Shown here: piece by piece, positions 28,116 through 37,494 of the stretch | How positions within the stretch are numbered: position 1 is the first letter of the stretch | Layout of the letters: every line of letters begins with the position of its first letter | Source: Chloroflexota bacterium | GTDB taxonomy: Bacteria > Chloroflexota > Dehalococcoidia > Lucifugimonadales > Lucifugimonadaceae | DNA: 64,000 nt | Reading direction: 5' to 3' | Assembly (NCBI GenBank): GCA_009838175.1 | Contig: VXSB01000028.1 | Coordinates: 37,921-101,920 of the forward strand | The notes under the pieces: generated by a model | What the model was told of the DNA's origin: nothing | The model's database searches: none | Seen by the model: the letters and a program-made list of their open reading frames with translations, nothing else | Made by a program: the position numbers and the translations under genes

Positions 28116-30179
28116 CTACCGCATGATTACGCTGGCTAGGTTATTGACCAATGGACCGGACGTGCCGTATGGAGTCCAATCCGCAACTTCAGGCCTAATG
28201 ACCACAATGGTCGGGAGCACCGTGTACGGCGACACCAACATCCAGTGGGTAAACCAGTCCTGGATTTCGATATTGGTCTGGACACGTTGCTCGTACGTGG
28301 TGCCTTCAATGTCGAGGTTTTCAAGTGCCTTCTTGTAGATCTCGTCGGGCCACTCCAAGCCTTCGTTGTAACCCGCGGACGGCCATCCACAACATATCCT
28401 GGCGTCGGGCAAGAACCCACGGCCAATCGTCTGCATCCAAGGGATCTGTTTCTGACGGTTCACGAGTCTCGGACGCGCGGTCCGGTAACCGGTCTGATCG
28501 AACTCGACCTCGCAACCAAGGGCGCGCCAGAACTGACCAATCGCCTGGCCAACGTCGAAGTTCATCGCACGATCATTTGCGATGTGCATCGTGAAGTTTC
28601 CGCATTCTCCAGTCCTCGACTCGGCAATGTACTGCTTAGCGAGTTCCAGGTCGTAAGGAATAAACCAGTCGTCCTTCCACAGCGGGTTCCCAGGGTGAAC
28701 GTCGATGCGGGTATAAGCTGCCCATCCAAATCCGCCCTGCGCATCCCGCAAGAGTTGTTCGCGATCTACTGCCATCGCCAGTGCCCAGCGATACTTTCTT
28801 GCTTCCTCCATTGAGGCTTCGTCGCTCGGGTCGCCGATCCAGGGATGATCGTCGTCCGGCAGGAATCCTTCTCGTTGGTTGATCGCACCGTGAGTGTCCT
28901 CGGTCTCTCCGGTTGCCGGGTGCGTAGTCGCCCAGAAGTTGCCCGCAAACAACACCGTTTGCGGGTTTCCTGCCCCGACCTCTCTGGCCCACGAGTTGTC
29001 CACAGCCTCCAGCGCCGGTACCGCGAATCTTGGTGCCATTGGAGCCATGTGGATCTCGCCTACTCTGAACGCAGCGATCTGCGTCGCCGGTTCAGGCATG
29101 AGCACCCAACGCACCGAACTGACTTTCGGAACAATGCGATAGTGCTCTTCGAAGGGCTCGGCGAGTATGTGATCGTCTGACACCCACTCCACCGCATTCA
29201 ACGGGCCGGTACCGACCGACGTGGTAAGTGCGGAGTTCTCGCCTCGTTCATCATAAAGCCTCTTCGACACAATCACGGGTGTGCCGCCGCCCACGTTGCT
29301 GAACGCGGAGGCCCATGTCGGCAGGAGATCCTGCAAGTCGAGGCGAACAGTCTCGTCATCAATCACGTTCCATCCGGAATCTTCCGTCGAATTCCAGGCC
29401 ACCCATTCTCGAATCTGTGGGCCGCGGGTTGAGCGGGTTCCTTCGCTCATCACGCTTTCGAAGCTCCAAACGACATCTTCGGCGGTTACTCGTCCCCAAC
29501 CCTTATGGAACATCACATCGTCGCGCAGGTGGAACGTCAGCGAACTCAGATCCTCTGCCAGATCCCAAGACTCTGCAATCCCCTCGTTGTACAGGCTGTA
29601 GTCACGGTTGACCAAAGGTGGATCCACGTGTGACGCGTGAAGTAATCCTTCAAACATGCCCATGGCTTGGAACGTCTCGACCTGGAAGTTCATGAACGAA
29701 GGCACGAATATCGGCGGCGGTATCAGGTTCACCCCGAGGACAAGGTCTTTGTTCTCGGCGGGCACTATCTCCTGGCCGGCGGGGCGCGGCGTCGCGGTGG
29801 CAATGACCTGCCTCTCGACCACCACAGTCGCAACGACTTGCTTCTCGACCTCTACGACCTTTTCGACCTCGACTTCAACCGTCTCGACGACCTTTTCGAC
29901 GCGGGTCACCTCTTTCTCAACCACAACGGTCTCTACGACCTTCACAGTCTCACCGGCGACCTGTTTTTCGACGACGACAGTCTCTACAACCCGCTCGATT
30001 TGGGTGACCGGTTTCTCGACGACAACGGTCTCGACGACCTTCTCTACCCGGGTCACCTCTTTCTCTATCACAACGGTCTGCACCACGGTCTCGCCGCCGC
30101 AAGCGACGGCGGCAGCAAAGGCAGCGACAAGAACGATTGCCAATGGAGTGACCTTGCCTATTCGTAATACGTTAATCAT
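28116..30179 (-). CDS. ABC transporter substrate-binding lipoprotein (family 5) with long V/E/K stalk
   Basis: Extracytoplasmic solute-binding protein of the peptide/nickel family. The open frame begins at 30266, but ATG 30179 places the signal MINVLRIGKV...AAVAC at the N-terminus with the lipobox Cys at residue 27, giving 687 aa. Residues about 30-128 are a low-complexity stalk repeating units of the form VEKxVTxVEKVVETVVVEKxV, ending in ATPRPAG. The SBP_bac_5 domain follows (LTFHLRDDVMFHKGWGRVTAEDVVWSFESV near the start of the domain). The stalk type is characteristic of Chloroflexota lipoproteins and probably holds the binding domain away from the membrane. First gene of the run to 22372. 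Confidence 0.9.
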   Translation of the reverse strand: MINVLRIGKVTPLAIVLVAAFAAAVACGGETVVQTVVIEKEVTRVEKVVETVVVEKPVTQIERVVETVVVEKQVAGETVKVVETVVVEKEVTRVEKVVETVEVEVEKVVEVEKQVVATVVVERQVIATATPRPAGQEIVPAENKDLVLGVNLIPPPIFVPSFMNFQVETFQAMGMFEGLLHASHVDPPLVNRDYSLYNEGIAESWDLAEDLSSLTFHLRDDVMFHKGWGRVTAEDVVWSFESVMSEGTRSTRGPQIREWVAWNSTEDSGWNVIDDETVRLDLQDLLPTWASAFSNVGGGTPVIVSKRLYDERGENSALTTSVGTGPLNAVEWVSDDHILAEPFEEHYRIVPKVSSVRWVLMPEPATQIAAFRVGEIHMAPMAPRFAVPALEAVDNSWAREVGAGNPQTVLFAGNFWATTHPATGETEDTHGAINQREGFLPDDDHPWIGDPSDEASMEEARKYRWALAMAVDREQLLRDAQGGFGWAAYTRIDVHPGNPLWKDDWFIPYDLELAKQYIAESRTGECGNFTMHIANDRAMNFDVGQAIGQFWRALGCEVEFDQTGYRTARPRLVNRQKQIPWMQTIGRGFLPDARICCGWPSAGYNEGLEWPDEIYKKALENLDIEGTTYEQRVQTNIEIQDWFTHWMLVSPYTVLPTIVVIRPEVADWTPYGTSGPLVNNLASVIMR

Positions 30180-30721
30180 GACTGTGCCCTGCTTTCTTCG
30201 CGCAACATCGAACGGAATCAACCACTGCATGCGATCCAAGATATGGATTCCAGCCACATGATACACCGTAACGACGAAACTCGCCTATCTGTGTCGGGAC
30301 ATTGACATGTCGCTCGAGACTCGTTTCACCACGCTTATTGCGAACTTACATTGGAGAATCTCTCCTCGGACTCTAAGGTGCCAAGGGTGGTTTCAAATCG
30401 GAAATACCCGACGAGCACCATCGCATTGATCTGTGAAGGGCTTTACGAACGGTGTCGAGGCGAACAAGCGATTAGATCCAGAACGGCCGAAAGTCGCGGA
30501 ATCCTGGCGTCGCCCCTTGGAAACCGGCGCTGGTGAACCACAGTTCACTATAGACAGAACCGTTTTCGAAACGATCATCGAGCTTTGAGGAGCCGTCGGG
30601 TATAGTTGCATTTGATCCGCCAAGGTCGCATTTTGGAAACATTGAATTGCACTGGTGACCTGATTTCAGGGTTGTGGTGGATTCCATTGAATTTTGGTTG
30701 TTGTCGGGTCTAATTGGTGGC
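30180..30721. other. Intergenic region between transporter operon and defence cassette
   Basis: About 540 bases with no credible gene. It contains the 60-bp repeat copy 2 (30530-30589) and presumably the promoter of the substrate-binding protein operon (minus) near 30190-30300. It marks the left edge of the first defence cassette. Confidence 0.5.
30530..30589 (+). repeat. 60-bp dispersed repeat, copy 2
   Basis: Same start (CTGGTGAACC) and end (GAGCTTTGAG) as the other copies, ungapped, about 7 of 60 differences from copy 3. In this copy the inner palindrome is stronger (CGTTT/AAACG around TCG). It lies 133 bases beyond the 3' end of the DUF3883 gene, so copies 2 and 3 bracket the defence cassette as direct repeats 7.8 kb apart. 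Confidence 0.8.
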
Positions 30722-31666
30722 TTAGTTCCTGGCGATTCGCCACTGCACGGGAGTGGCATCCCACTCACCTGTCGTAATTTTGGCTCGTATGTCAGAAATT
30801 ACGATTGGGAAACCGGCCGCTCGGAGCGAAGCGTATTCGTTCGCTTGTTCCCTTTGAAGATCGATACTGCCCCAAAATTGCACCTCGTAGTTCGATCCAT
30901 ATCGTGCGGCTTGATTCCATTCATTCTGAGAAAGGAAGAACGCCGGGCATGCTGCGCCGCTTCCCTTCACTTCAATCCGACGGTATGGCGCAGTGGTTCG
31001 ATCTTCGATATCCCAGCCGAAACTGTCGGAGTCTTGGGAAACCCAGGCGATTGACGAAGGATTCTGAGTTATGCTTCGTTCACGCTGGAACGAATAGAGC
31101 TCGGCCCGTTGACCGATACGACGTCTATTGCTGATCCATGAGGGTTCGCTCGCTTCGACCATGCGAAGCGCCCAAACAGTTTCGAGTTCGCCAACTACAT
31201 TCGATGGGACGCAAACCAACGGCCTTGACTGGAATTCGGGCCAACGAGACAGGAGCCCAACAAGTTGTGGCGCGACGGATTGCGCTATTCGAGGTAAGCA
31301 GATAAGATCCCCTTCTGCATCCATGTTGCCAATCTCAAGCAACGCGCGAGCTTGATCCGAGAACAATCCGGCTCGAATAATCGTCAAGCCAAGAGGTCGA
31401 TAGTCACCTGACCGGAGGCCACGTACAACTGGATTGCCCGAATTAGCGCGCCTCACTGAGTCCTCGTCGACGTGGAACAGGTTCAGCGATGCGAGTAAAT
31501 TCAACAGTTGCTCTGATTCTTCGTGGCTCCCCCCGCATTTTCTCCAAATCCGCCTGACCGCGGTCTCCCTAGGTACACCGGGTACGTTCGCACCGATTGT
31601 CTGCAACGCAGTTGCAAGCCGGTCCAACCGAGGGCCAGTGAGCCAAGTGCCCGCTGGAAGCGTCAT
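30722..31666 (-). CDS. DUF3883 nuclease-like protein of a defence operon
   Basis: A 314-aa protein. The N-terminal 180 residues have no recognised domain. The C-terminal part (about 180-290) matches DUF3883: Glu189 in GQRAELYS, Asp219 in GWDIED, Glu232-Val-Lys234 in RRIEVKG, then FFLSQNEWNQA and YEVQFWG, a PD-(D/E)xK nuclease arrangement. The ATG overlaps the helicase stop by 4 bases (ATGA). Last gene of the methylase-ParB-SNF2-DUF3883 operon; by position and motif it is the likely DNA-cutting subunit, which is inference. Confidence 0.75.
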   Translation of the reverse strand: MTLPAGTWLTGPRLDRLATALQTIGANVPGVPRETAVRRIWRKCGGSHEESEQLLNLLASLNLFHVDEDSVRRANSGNPVVRGLRSGDYRPLGLTIIRAGLFSDQARALLEIGNMDAEGDLICLPRIAQSVAPQLVGLLSRWPEFQSRPLVCVPSNVVGELETVWALRMVEASEPSWISNRRRIGQRAELYSFQRERSITQNPSSIAWVSQDSDSFGWDIEDRTTAPYRRIEVKGSGAACPAFFLSQNEWNQAARYGSNYEVQFWGSIDLQREQANEYASLRAAGFPIVISDIRAKITTGEWDATPVQWRIARN

Positions 31667-33666
31667 TCTAAAGGTGCCTCTTCCCCTAACAGATAACGCA
31701 TCAATGCTTCGAGATCATGGTCATCGCCGTCAGCCTCGGTCAATGGATCGGCGTCTTGGCCTATCGGTGCGAGTTCAGCGCCTTCCAAGAGACGCCGCAT
31801 TCTTTCTTCTTTTCGTAGCAAACTGGCTTCAACGAGGTGGTCAATGGTCGGCAGACCATCTATCGTCGACCTAATGATGTGGATCGAAACGTTTGCGTCC
31901 GACGAAAGTCCGAGGCGATGGATCCGGTCGATAGATTGCAAGAACAATGCACAATCGTAGGTCCGGTCCAGGTAAATAGCATCGTGGCAACCATGGTGGA
32001 GCGAGATTGACTCAGAACAGGACGCTGGATTCGTTACAAGTACTGCAGCACCTTTCACGCGCAGAAATCGCGCGATGACCCTTTCTCGTGTTTCGCTTTC
32101 TTGAGGGCGCTGGCCGCCAGGGCCCGGGCTATCGTATTCGGCCTCGTCGCCAACTGGTAATCTCCCATCGACTTGAAAGACCGGGACGGAAATCCGCTTC
32201 CGAACGTACACGGTGAACTGGTCGAGATTCGATATGAAATTGCTCCAACACACCACTTTTCCGCCACCCTCAATTATCGGACCCATAATTTTTAGAGCGA
32301 CTTGAAATTTGGCCGGAGTTTCCCGCTCCTCATACGTAGCCAAACGTTCCATCAATGTCGGGTTGGGGTTCTCCAATTTCGGCAAACGATACTGACGGTC
32401 CGAGCCATTGAGGGTGTTCGGGTTCGTGGCCGCTTGCAAAAGACGGATTGGTCGCCCACGCTTCAGAGCGTCGATCTTGTCCGTCCAATCGTCCGCTTGT
32501 TCGATCCGACGTCTAAACCCGCTCGCGATCAAATCGTAAATGTCTTTTTGTGTGTCTTGTAGATCGGCATCGTGCCACATTACCTCGTACGGTCGCAACC
32601 CGAGCGCCTCTTTCGGAGTTCTCAACATGAAGGGTTGAATGCGCAGCAGCACTTGCCCGAAGTCACGTTCGACGTCGGCTGCGAATTTATCTCGTGGTCC
32701 AGTTAACTCGGCGGCGGGCCAAAGAACATTGAGCTGGCTGTATAAGTCGCGCCCACTGTGCGGCATCGGAGTTCCTGAAAGGATTATCCGCACTCTTGCG
32801 TGTCTTGCGATTTCTTGTAGAGCCGGCGCCCACACGCCGCCGTTGAAACGCTTGATGCGGTGCGACTCATCCACGACCAACATCGTTTTGAATGAATCGC
32901 AAAGTTCAGTTAACCGCAAACGATCTGAGGCTGATGTGGCATAGCTAAGAAGCAATATTTGGCGCGGCTGCACGGATTGGTAGATTTCGTGGCGCATCCT
33001 GCGGCTGCCTCGTACTCTGCGGGTGTCAACTATCCCATCGAGCGCGGCTGCAGCCTCAGCTTCCCACGGTTGGAAACACGCTAAGGGGCCGACGACGACG
33101 AGTAGATCGACCGTGTTTGCTTGGAAATGCGCTGCCGCAATGGCGAGCGTTGTGGCTGTTTTCCCAGAACCCGGTACGGAAAAATTGGCCGCGTTAACGG
33201 CCGTCAACCCGTGTAACACCCCGCGTTCTTGGTGATCGAGGAGTCGACGCCGGGTTCCGTCCCAACCAAATTCCGCTAGCCTTTCAAGCACCTGGGCGCC
33301 CCGTAACGGGGAGTGCCCAGAGCGAAGTTCTTCGGCAGCTTGGTGGGTTCGTTGGAAACTACGCTTACGTTCCAACGAGCGTTCCACGGCTACGCGGACG
33401 GATCCGGTCAGGATCACTGACCAACCTTCCCTTTGTAGAAACGTGTGGACCCTGACTGCAAGGTCATCCATCGTGCCTTGACGTGGAAAACAGCGCCAAC
33501 CGTCGGTTATCGGCCTCGAACCGAGCATCGAGCCAAACATCATGCGGGCTCTGCGGTTGGTTGTGAGATTCGGTTGAATGACGACTAATTCGTCACCATC
33601 TACCTCGATTTTGACGTGGCGGGAGTCCACAATCCTCAATACATTCCCTTCGTGCCGTCCGCCCAA
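31663..33666 (-). CDS. SNF2-family helicase/translocase of a defence operon
   Basis: SF2 SNF2-like ATPase, up to 667 aa. The N-terminal domain (1-140) is unassigned. Walker A VPGSGKT lies at 164-170, DESH at 265-268, LSGTPMPHSGRDLYSQLNVLWP near 300, and C-terminal helicase motifs KVVCWSNFISN, VTNPASCSESI and QSIDRIHRLG near 490-590. ATG 33666 overlaps the ParB-like gene; a TTG at 33639 lying inside the ParB-like stop (TTGA), preceded by GAAGGGAA, is an equally good start and would give 658 aa. Probably a DNA translocase that couples recognition to the nuclease. Confidence 0.88.
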   Translation of the reverse strand: MGGRHEGNVLRIVDSRHVKIEVDGDELVVIQPNLTTNRRARMMFGSMLGSRPITDGWRCFPRQGTMDDLAVRVHTFLQREGWSVILTGSVRVAVERSLERKRSFQRTHQAAEELRSGHSPLRGAQVLERLAEFGWDGTRRRLLDHQERGVLHGLTAVNAANFSVPGSGKTATTLAIAAAHFQANTVDLLVVVGPLACFQPWEAEAAAALDGIVDTRRVRGSRRMRHEIYQSVQPRQILLLSYATSASDRLRLTELCDSFKTMLVVDESHRIKRFNGGVWAPALQEIARHARVRIILSGTPMPHSGRDLYSQLNVLWPAAELTGPRDKFAADVERDFGQVLLRIQPFMLRTPKEALGLRPYEVMWHDADLQDTQKDIYDLIASGFRRRIEQADDWTDKIDALKRGRPIRLLQAATNPNTLNGSDRQYRLPKLENPNPTLMERLATYEERETPAKFQVALKIMGPIIEGGGKVVCWSNFISNLDQFTVYVRKRISVPVFQVDGRLPVGDEAEYDSPGPGGQRPQESETRERVIARFLRVKGAAVLVTNPASCSESISLHHGCHDAIYLDRTYDCALFLQSIDRIHRLGLSSDANVSIHIIRSTIDGLPTIDHLVEASLLRKEERMRRLLEGAELAPIGQDADPLTEADGDDHDLEALMRYLLGEEAPLE

Positions 33667-34955
33667 TCAATGATCTCCGAGAGCATGCTTTTCGCTTCAT
33701 TTCCCCGTGGTCCACGCAACGTTTCCGATAGGCGTTCCGATGCGCTATCTAGGATGCGGACCCGGCTGATTATCTGCTCAAGGGTGTCGACGACTTCGAG
33801 TTGGCTAGCCTCGTAGCCATCGATTGCGTTTTTGATTCGCCTTTTGACCTGTTCCTGCGGATAACCGGGAGTCTGGATAGGCGTTGCTTGTTCGCTCTCA
33901 TCTTCGTATTCTTCTTCGTCCAAATCAGAAGAAAGGTCAGGATCGCTTATTCCGCGTGCCCCAGACTGCTCCCATTCCTGTTCATCTTGCGCCACTTGAA
34001 TCACGAGACGTTCGTAACGGTCGCGTTCTTCGAGGAACATCTTCCTGATAACGCGGATATCTCCGTGAGGATTGCCTGCTCGGACTGCGGCAAACATCAA
34101 CTGCAGCATGTCTGTCAAATCGTCTGGGTAGTCCTCCTCGACCCAAGACATAATCTTTCCAATGTCACGGAACCGCTCGACCTGCCTAAGCAGTTTGTGG
34201 TACTGTCCCGTCGCATCCGCGTCCGCAAGGTACGCATCCATGTATTTGATAGCACGCAATTGAATTGTTGCGTAGGATTGGCTACCTCCCGCAACTTCTT
34301 GCAGCTCTCCTGCAACTCTGACAATTGATTCGGGATCGAACCAGTCGATGCTTGAATCGATTGCCGCCTGACGAAGCGTCAGGAGCAGATTCATGTCCGT
34401 GTAGCGGACCTTGAAATCTTCAGTCAGTTGCTCCCGTTGTTCCATTTCGAACACGTCGTGCTCATCAATGTTGTCGGGGCGGTTGGGATTGAGAACAACG
34501 GCTTCAACCCACTCAGTCCCAGTAATGCCGTCAAGCCTTAACCGCTTGAGCATTGCGAGACGCCTATTGCCATTGCGCACTGTCCCGTCTGGTCTGATCC
34601 AAAACGGTGTAGCCTGTTTACGGCGCATCCAATCAGATTTCAGCAGCTCGTAGTCTCTAGACGGCACTCCTTTAACAAGGTTGCCGTCGACATCGCACCC
34701 AGCGTCCAGCAGGATTGAAATCACGGAGATCTCGTCGTCTTCGGAGTTCTCCGGATCGAGAGTGTGACCGAGTTTCGATTCCATCAACGTCCGTTCAGCG
34801 GCGAATCGACGATTGTCAGCGTTTAAGAGCAAAGCGTCGACGGGGACCCGCTCGACGTTAAAGTCACGCCATTGGTCCTTGCACCATAATCGTACCGTCC
34901 GGTCCGTCGGTTCGCTTCGAGTTTCGATGATTTGCTGTCGCTGGGTAGCGTTCAT
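33636..34955 (-). CDS. ParB/sulfiredoxin-fold DNA-binding protein of a defence operon
   Basis: A 439-aa protein from ATG 34955, which overlaps the methylase stop by 4 bases and has GGAGAAG just upstream; the longer frame to 35069 is unlikely. The N-terminal ParB/Srx-like core has VERVPVDALLLNADNRR near 35-50 and VRNGNRRLAMLKRL at 126-139, the box that binds nucleotide in ParB-like proteins. A helical middle is followed by a very acidic stretch near 340-360 (DLDEEEYEDESE) and a helical C-terminus. Likely specificity, loading or scaffold component; the activity is not known. Confidence 0.75.
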   Translation of the reverse strand: MNATQRQQIIETRSEPTDRTVRLWCKDQWRDFNVERVPVDALLLNADNRRFAAERTLMESKLGHTLDPENSEDDEISVISILLDAGCDVDGNLVKGVPSRDYELLKSDWMRRKQATPFWIRPDGTVRNGNRRLAMLKRLRLDGITGTEWVEAVVLNPNRPDNIDEHDVFEMEQREQLTEDFKVRYTDMNLLLTLRQAAIDSSIDWFDPESIVRVAGELQEVAGGSQSYATIQLRAIKYMDAYLADADATGQYHKLLRQVERFRDIGKIMSWVEEDYPDDLTDMLQLMFAAVRAGNPHGDIRVIRKMFLEERDRYERLVIQVAQDEQEWEQSGARGISDPDLSSDLDEEEYEDESEQATPIQTPGYPQEQVKRRIKNAIDGYEASQLEVVDTLEQIISRVRILDSASERLSETLRGPRGNEAKSMLSEIIDWADGTKGMY

Positions 34956-37012
34956 ATCTTCTCCAAGGTATTTGGCACGCCGAAACGCTCCGACGCCATA
35001 CGGATGGCTAAATTCATGCTGGTACGATCCGAACCTCGCACGAAAAGGGGGTGTAATCGTTCGATCCACTCGTCCGCGGACGCGATGGTTAATTCGGTGT
35101 TCTCACATACCGAACGTTTTCGACAAACGACGATTATGTCCCATTCGCAGTTGCCGTCGGCGGCGTGTAGCCCCATATGCGAGTCAGTCTTCACTGGCCA
35201 CAACGCTGTGACCAGCAATTGGAGATCATCTAGTGCAACGCCGATCGCTTCCCAAGCGTCTCGAGTCGCGGAGTGATAGCTAAATGCGAGCGGACAATCT
35301 GGATTTAGCGCCTCTACCATCGGTTTGACCTCCTTGGCCAAAGCGTGGCCGAAAGATCCGATCGGATCGTGTCCATTTGGTGCCAAAGGGGTTCCGCCAA
35401 GTTCGTTATTGGTCCACCAACCGCGATAAAACTCCGACAGCTCGCTGTACGCAATGTTGTCGAAGTAAGGCGGATCGAATATGCAGATATCTTGAGGCCG
35501 CGGAAGTGTTCGATCGATCGCATGTGCTGGTGCGCACAAGACATCGACTTCTTGAACACCGGTACTATAATCGGCAACGAAGCTTCGGACTTCACCTGAA
35601 GTTGTATCCCAACAGTGTCGCTGTATAACCTTGGTCGAGGATCGTTGCACGCGATCGAAATTCCGTTTCAAAGTTCCCCGCCCGGCAGAAACGTGAAACG
35701 GGTTCAGTTCGACCGGCATCGCAGGTAGCGCGTAACCCCTGAGGCTGAACAACGGGGCTAGGCGACCGTAGTCGCGAGCGTAGCTGCAAAGACGGTTGTT
35801 CGTGGCTAGTGCGTTGGACAACGCCAGCCGGAGTGCTTGATTTACGCGAATGTCTGCATCCAGATTTTCTTCGAGCCATCTGAAAGCGTGGCCAAACAAA
35901 GCGATCTGTCGGTCCGTGAACAGTTCACGGAGATGTTGTACCCCGTAACTTACGGGTCTGGCGTCCACGCGGTCCCGTTCAAACTCATATTTGGGGATGT
36001 CGATCTCGTGTTTGTGCTTGATGAGGTACCGTCTGGCATCGTCGAGAAGCTCAACATCAATTGGATCGGGCTGTCTGATCCTCCGCGGCGATCCATCGCG
36101 GGTTTCTTCAATCGCAAGGAGGCGACGAGGAGCATTTCCTGATTGGAGTTCGGCGTGGTTAGATCTATGTCCGCAGTGCGGGCAACTGTATCCTTTTCGC
36201 GTGTAGGTTCCGCTATAAAGCGGATACCGCTTCCCGCAACAATGGAGCTGGCTCCGGTCACTCTGTTCGAGACCATGAATTCCAAAACAATTGGGGCAGA
36301 ACGCTGTTATTGCCCATTTCCGAACTACCGAACCGCCTTTGCTGGAACGGCGCGCTAAAACGAGATCCTTATAAAGGGTGCCCCCCTGCCCGCAACCAGG
36401 ACAAATGACTTCGTGAAGGTAGAAATAGTGGACAGGGGTCCATTCCGCATCGGGATCGAAGAAAAGATGGCCGAGTTTTCGTCGTAGGAATTGGAGCAGC
36501 AGGTTCGCGGCCCGACTAAACGCGTGTTGATCGACTGGTTCAATCTCATGTTTGATTATCTCGACGGCCAACGGATCTACATCAGTGCCGGAAACGCTGG
36601 CTCCTAGCCTCGCCGCTTCGACCAAAGTGGAACCGCCGCCTGCGAAGGGATCGTGCACGTGAAGCCCGTTCAATGCCGGCTGTGAACTCTCGAACAGACG
36701 CCAATATGTCTCCGCGTCAACGTCACCTGGGAGCGAAGCTGCCAGCAACAGCCCTCGCATGACTAACGGCGGACGGCGCGCCCACCAACGATGAACCGAG
36801 TACGCCGGGTCCCTTGATCGTCTGCTGGCTTCGGCGACTAAAGACAGTTCTCTGAATGGCAACGCCTGTTCAAGCAGTGTTCCTTTGCGCAAAATCCCTT
36901 CATTGAAGAAACGCTCGCAGTCTTCCGTTCGGCGACCATTTAGGTGTTCCGTAGGAAACACTGCGTTGGAAGTGTCAGACGACCCTGAGGTTTGTGGCAG
37001 GTAATGATCCAA
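34952..37012 (-). CDS. DUF1156-like adenine-specific DNA methylase with zinc-ribbon cysteines
   Basis: DNA methyltransferase, up to 686 aa. The N-terminal DUF1156-like box SVHRWWARRPP is near 72-82, the SAM motif DPFAGGGSTLVEAA at 121-134, and the catalytic DPPYFDNI at 513-520. The large insert between them holds cysteine pairs at 204/207, 239/242, 258/259 and 277/280, typical of zinc ribbons that read or hold DNA. The upstream start is TTG 37012; a shorter start near residue 45 is possible because family members begin just before the RWWARRP region. Probably marks host DNA (N6-adenine or N4-cytosine) so the downstream nuclease spares it. Confidence 0.82.
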   Translation of the reverse strand: MDHYLPQTSGSSDTSNAVFPTEHLNGRRTEDCERFFNEGILRKGTLLEQALPFRELSLVAEASRRSRDPAYSVHRWWARRPPLVMRGLLLAASLPGDVDAETYWRLFESSQPALNGLHVHDPFAGGGSTLVEAARLGASVSGTDVDPLAVEIIKHEIEPVDQHAFSRAANLLLQFLRRKLGHLFFDPDAEWTPVHYFYLHEVICPGCGQGGTLYKDLVLARRSSKGGSVVRKWAITAFCPNCFGIHGLEQSDRSQLHCCGKRYPLYSGTYTRKGYSCPHCGHRSNHAELQSGNAPRRLLAIEETRDGSPRRIRQPDPIDVELLDDARRYLIKHKHEIDIPKYEFERDRVDARPVSYGVQHLRELFTDRQIALFGHAFRWLEENLDADIRVNQALRLALSNALATNNRLCSYARDYGRLAPLFSLRGYALPAMPVELNPFHVSAGRGTLKRNFDRVQRSSTKVIQRHCWDTTSGEVRSFVADYSTGVQEVDVLCAPAHAIDRTLPRPQDICIFDPPYFDNIAYSELSEFYRGWWTNNELGGTPLAPNGHDPIGSFGHALAKEVKPMVEALNPDCPLAFSYHSATRDAWEAIGVALDDLQLLVTALWPVKTDSHMGLHAADGNCEWDIIVVCRKRSVCENTELTIASADEWIERLHPLFVRGSDRTSMNLAIRMASERFGVPNTLEKI

Positions 37013-37494
37013 TGTTCGTGAATGACCCGGCTTTTCTAACCAAATTCAGATTGATGTCGCAAAGATTAACTTAACAATCGTCTACATCAAAGGTGATGAT
37101 CGGATCTTTTGCTTAGGTTAGTTTTTGGGCATGTGAAAACGAACATATCAAAAAAATTTCAGTTTGCATAGCCCGTTTTTCAGCGTTAGCTCTCGCCGAC
37201 TGGGATTCCAACATGAACCACCGCAACTCAAAATCATGCTGGATAGGTGCGTCCGACATATTTGGTCGAAGCCAGCCAATCAACCGTTCGTTGCCGCGTC
37301 GAGCGCGCTTTGGTCAAATCGGAGTGACGAGAGATCCCCTCACTGCCCCTCTGCTATACGAAATTCTGCCCGTCGGTGCGAAAACTGTTGAACCGTCGCG
37401 TTCAAGAACTGCTGCGCACCGCGATCAGCATTCGGACGATCAACGTCGACTGTCCGGTTTCATTTAATGGCAGCTCCCAACCGATCGCATCCGG
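37013..37494. other. AT-rich intergenic region upstream of defence operon
   Basis: 482 bases. The part at 37030-37160 is AT-rich and likely holds the methylase operon promoter on the minus strand. The rest (37164-37494) has only short frames without recognisable content. Confidence 0.45.
37063..37090 (-). promoter_or_regulatory. Candidate promoter of methylase operon
   Basis: Read on the minus strand, TTGATG at 37085-37090 is followed after 16 bases by TAATCT at 37063-37068, about 50 bases upstream of TTG 37012. Both boxes are imperfect, so this is only a pattern match in an AT-rich region. Confidence 0.25.

Noticed and set aside
29656-30261. Thr/Ser-rich plus-strand frame opposite the lipoprotein stalk
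   Set aside because: Low-complexity complement of the V/E/K repeat, not a separate gene.
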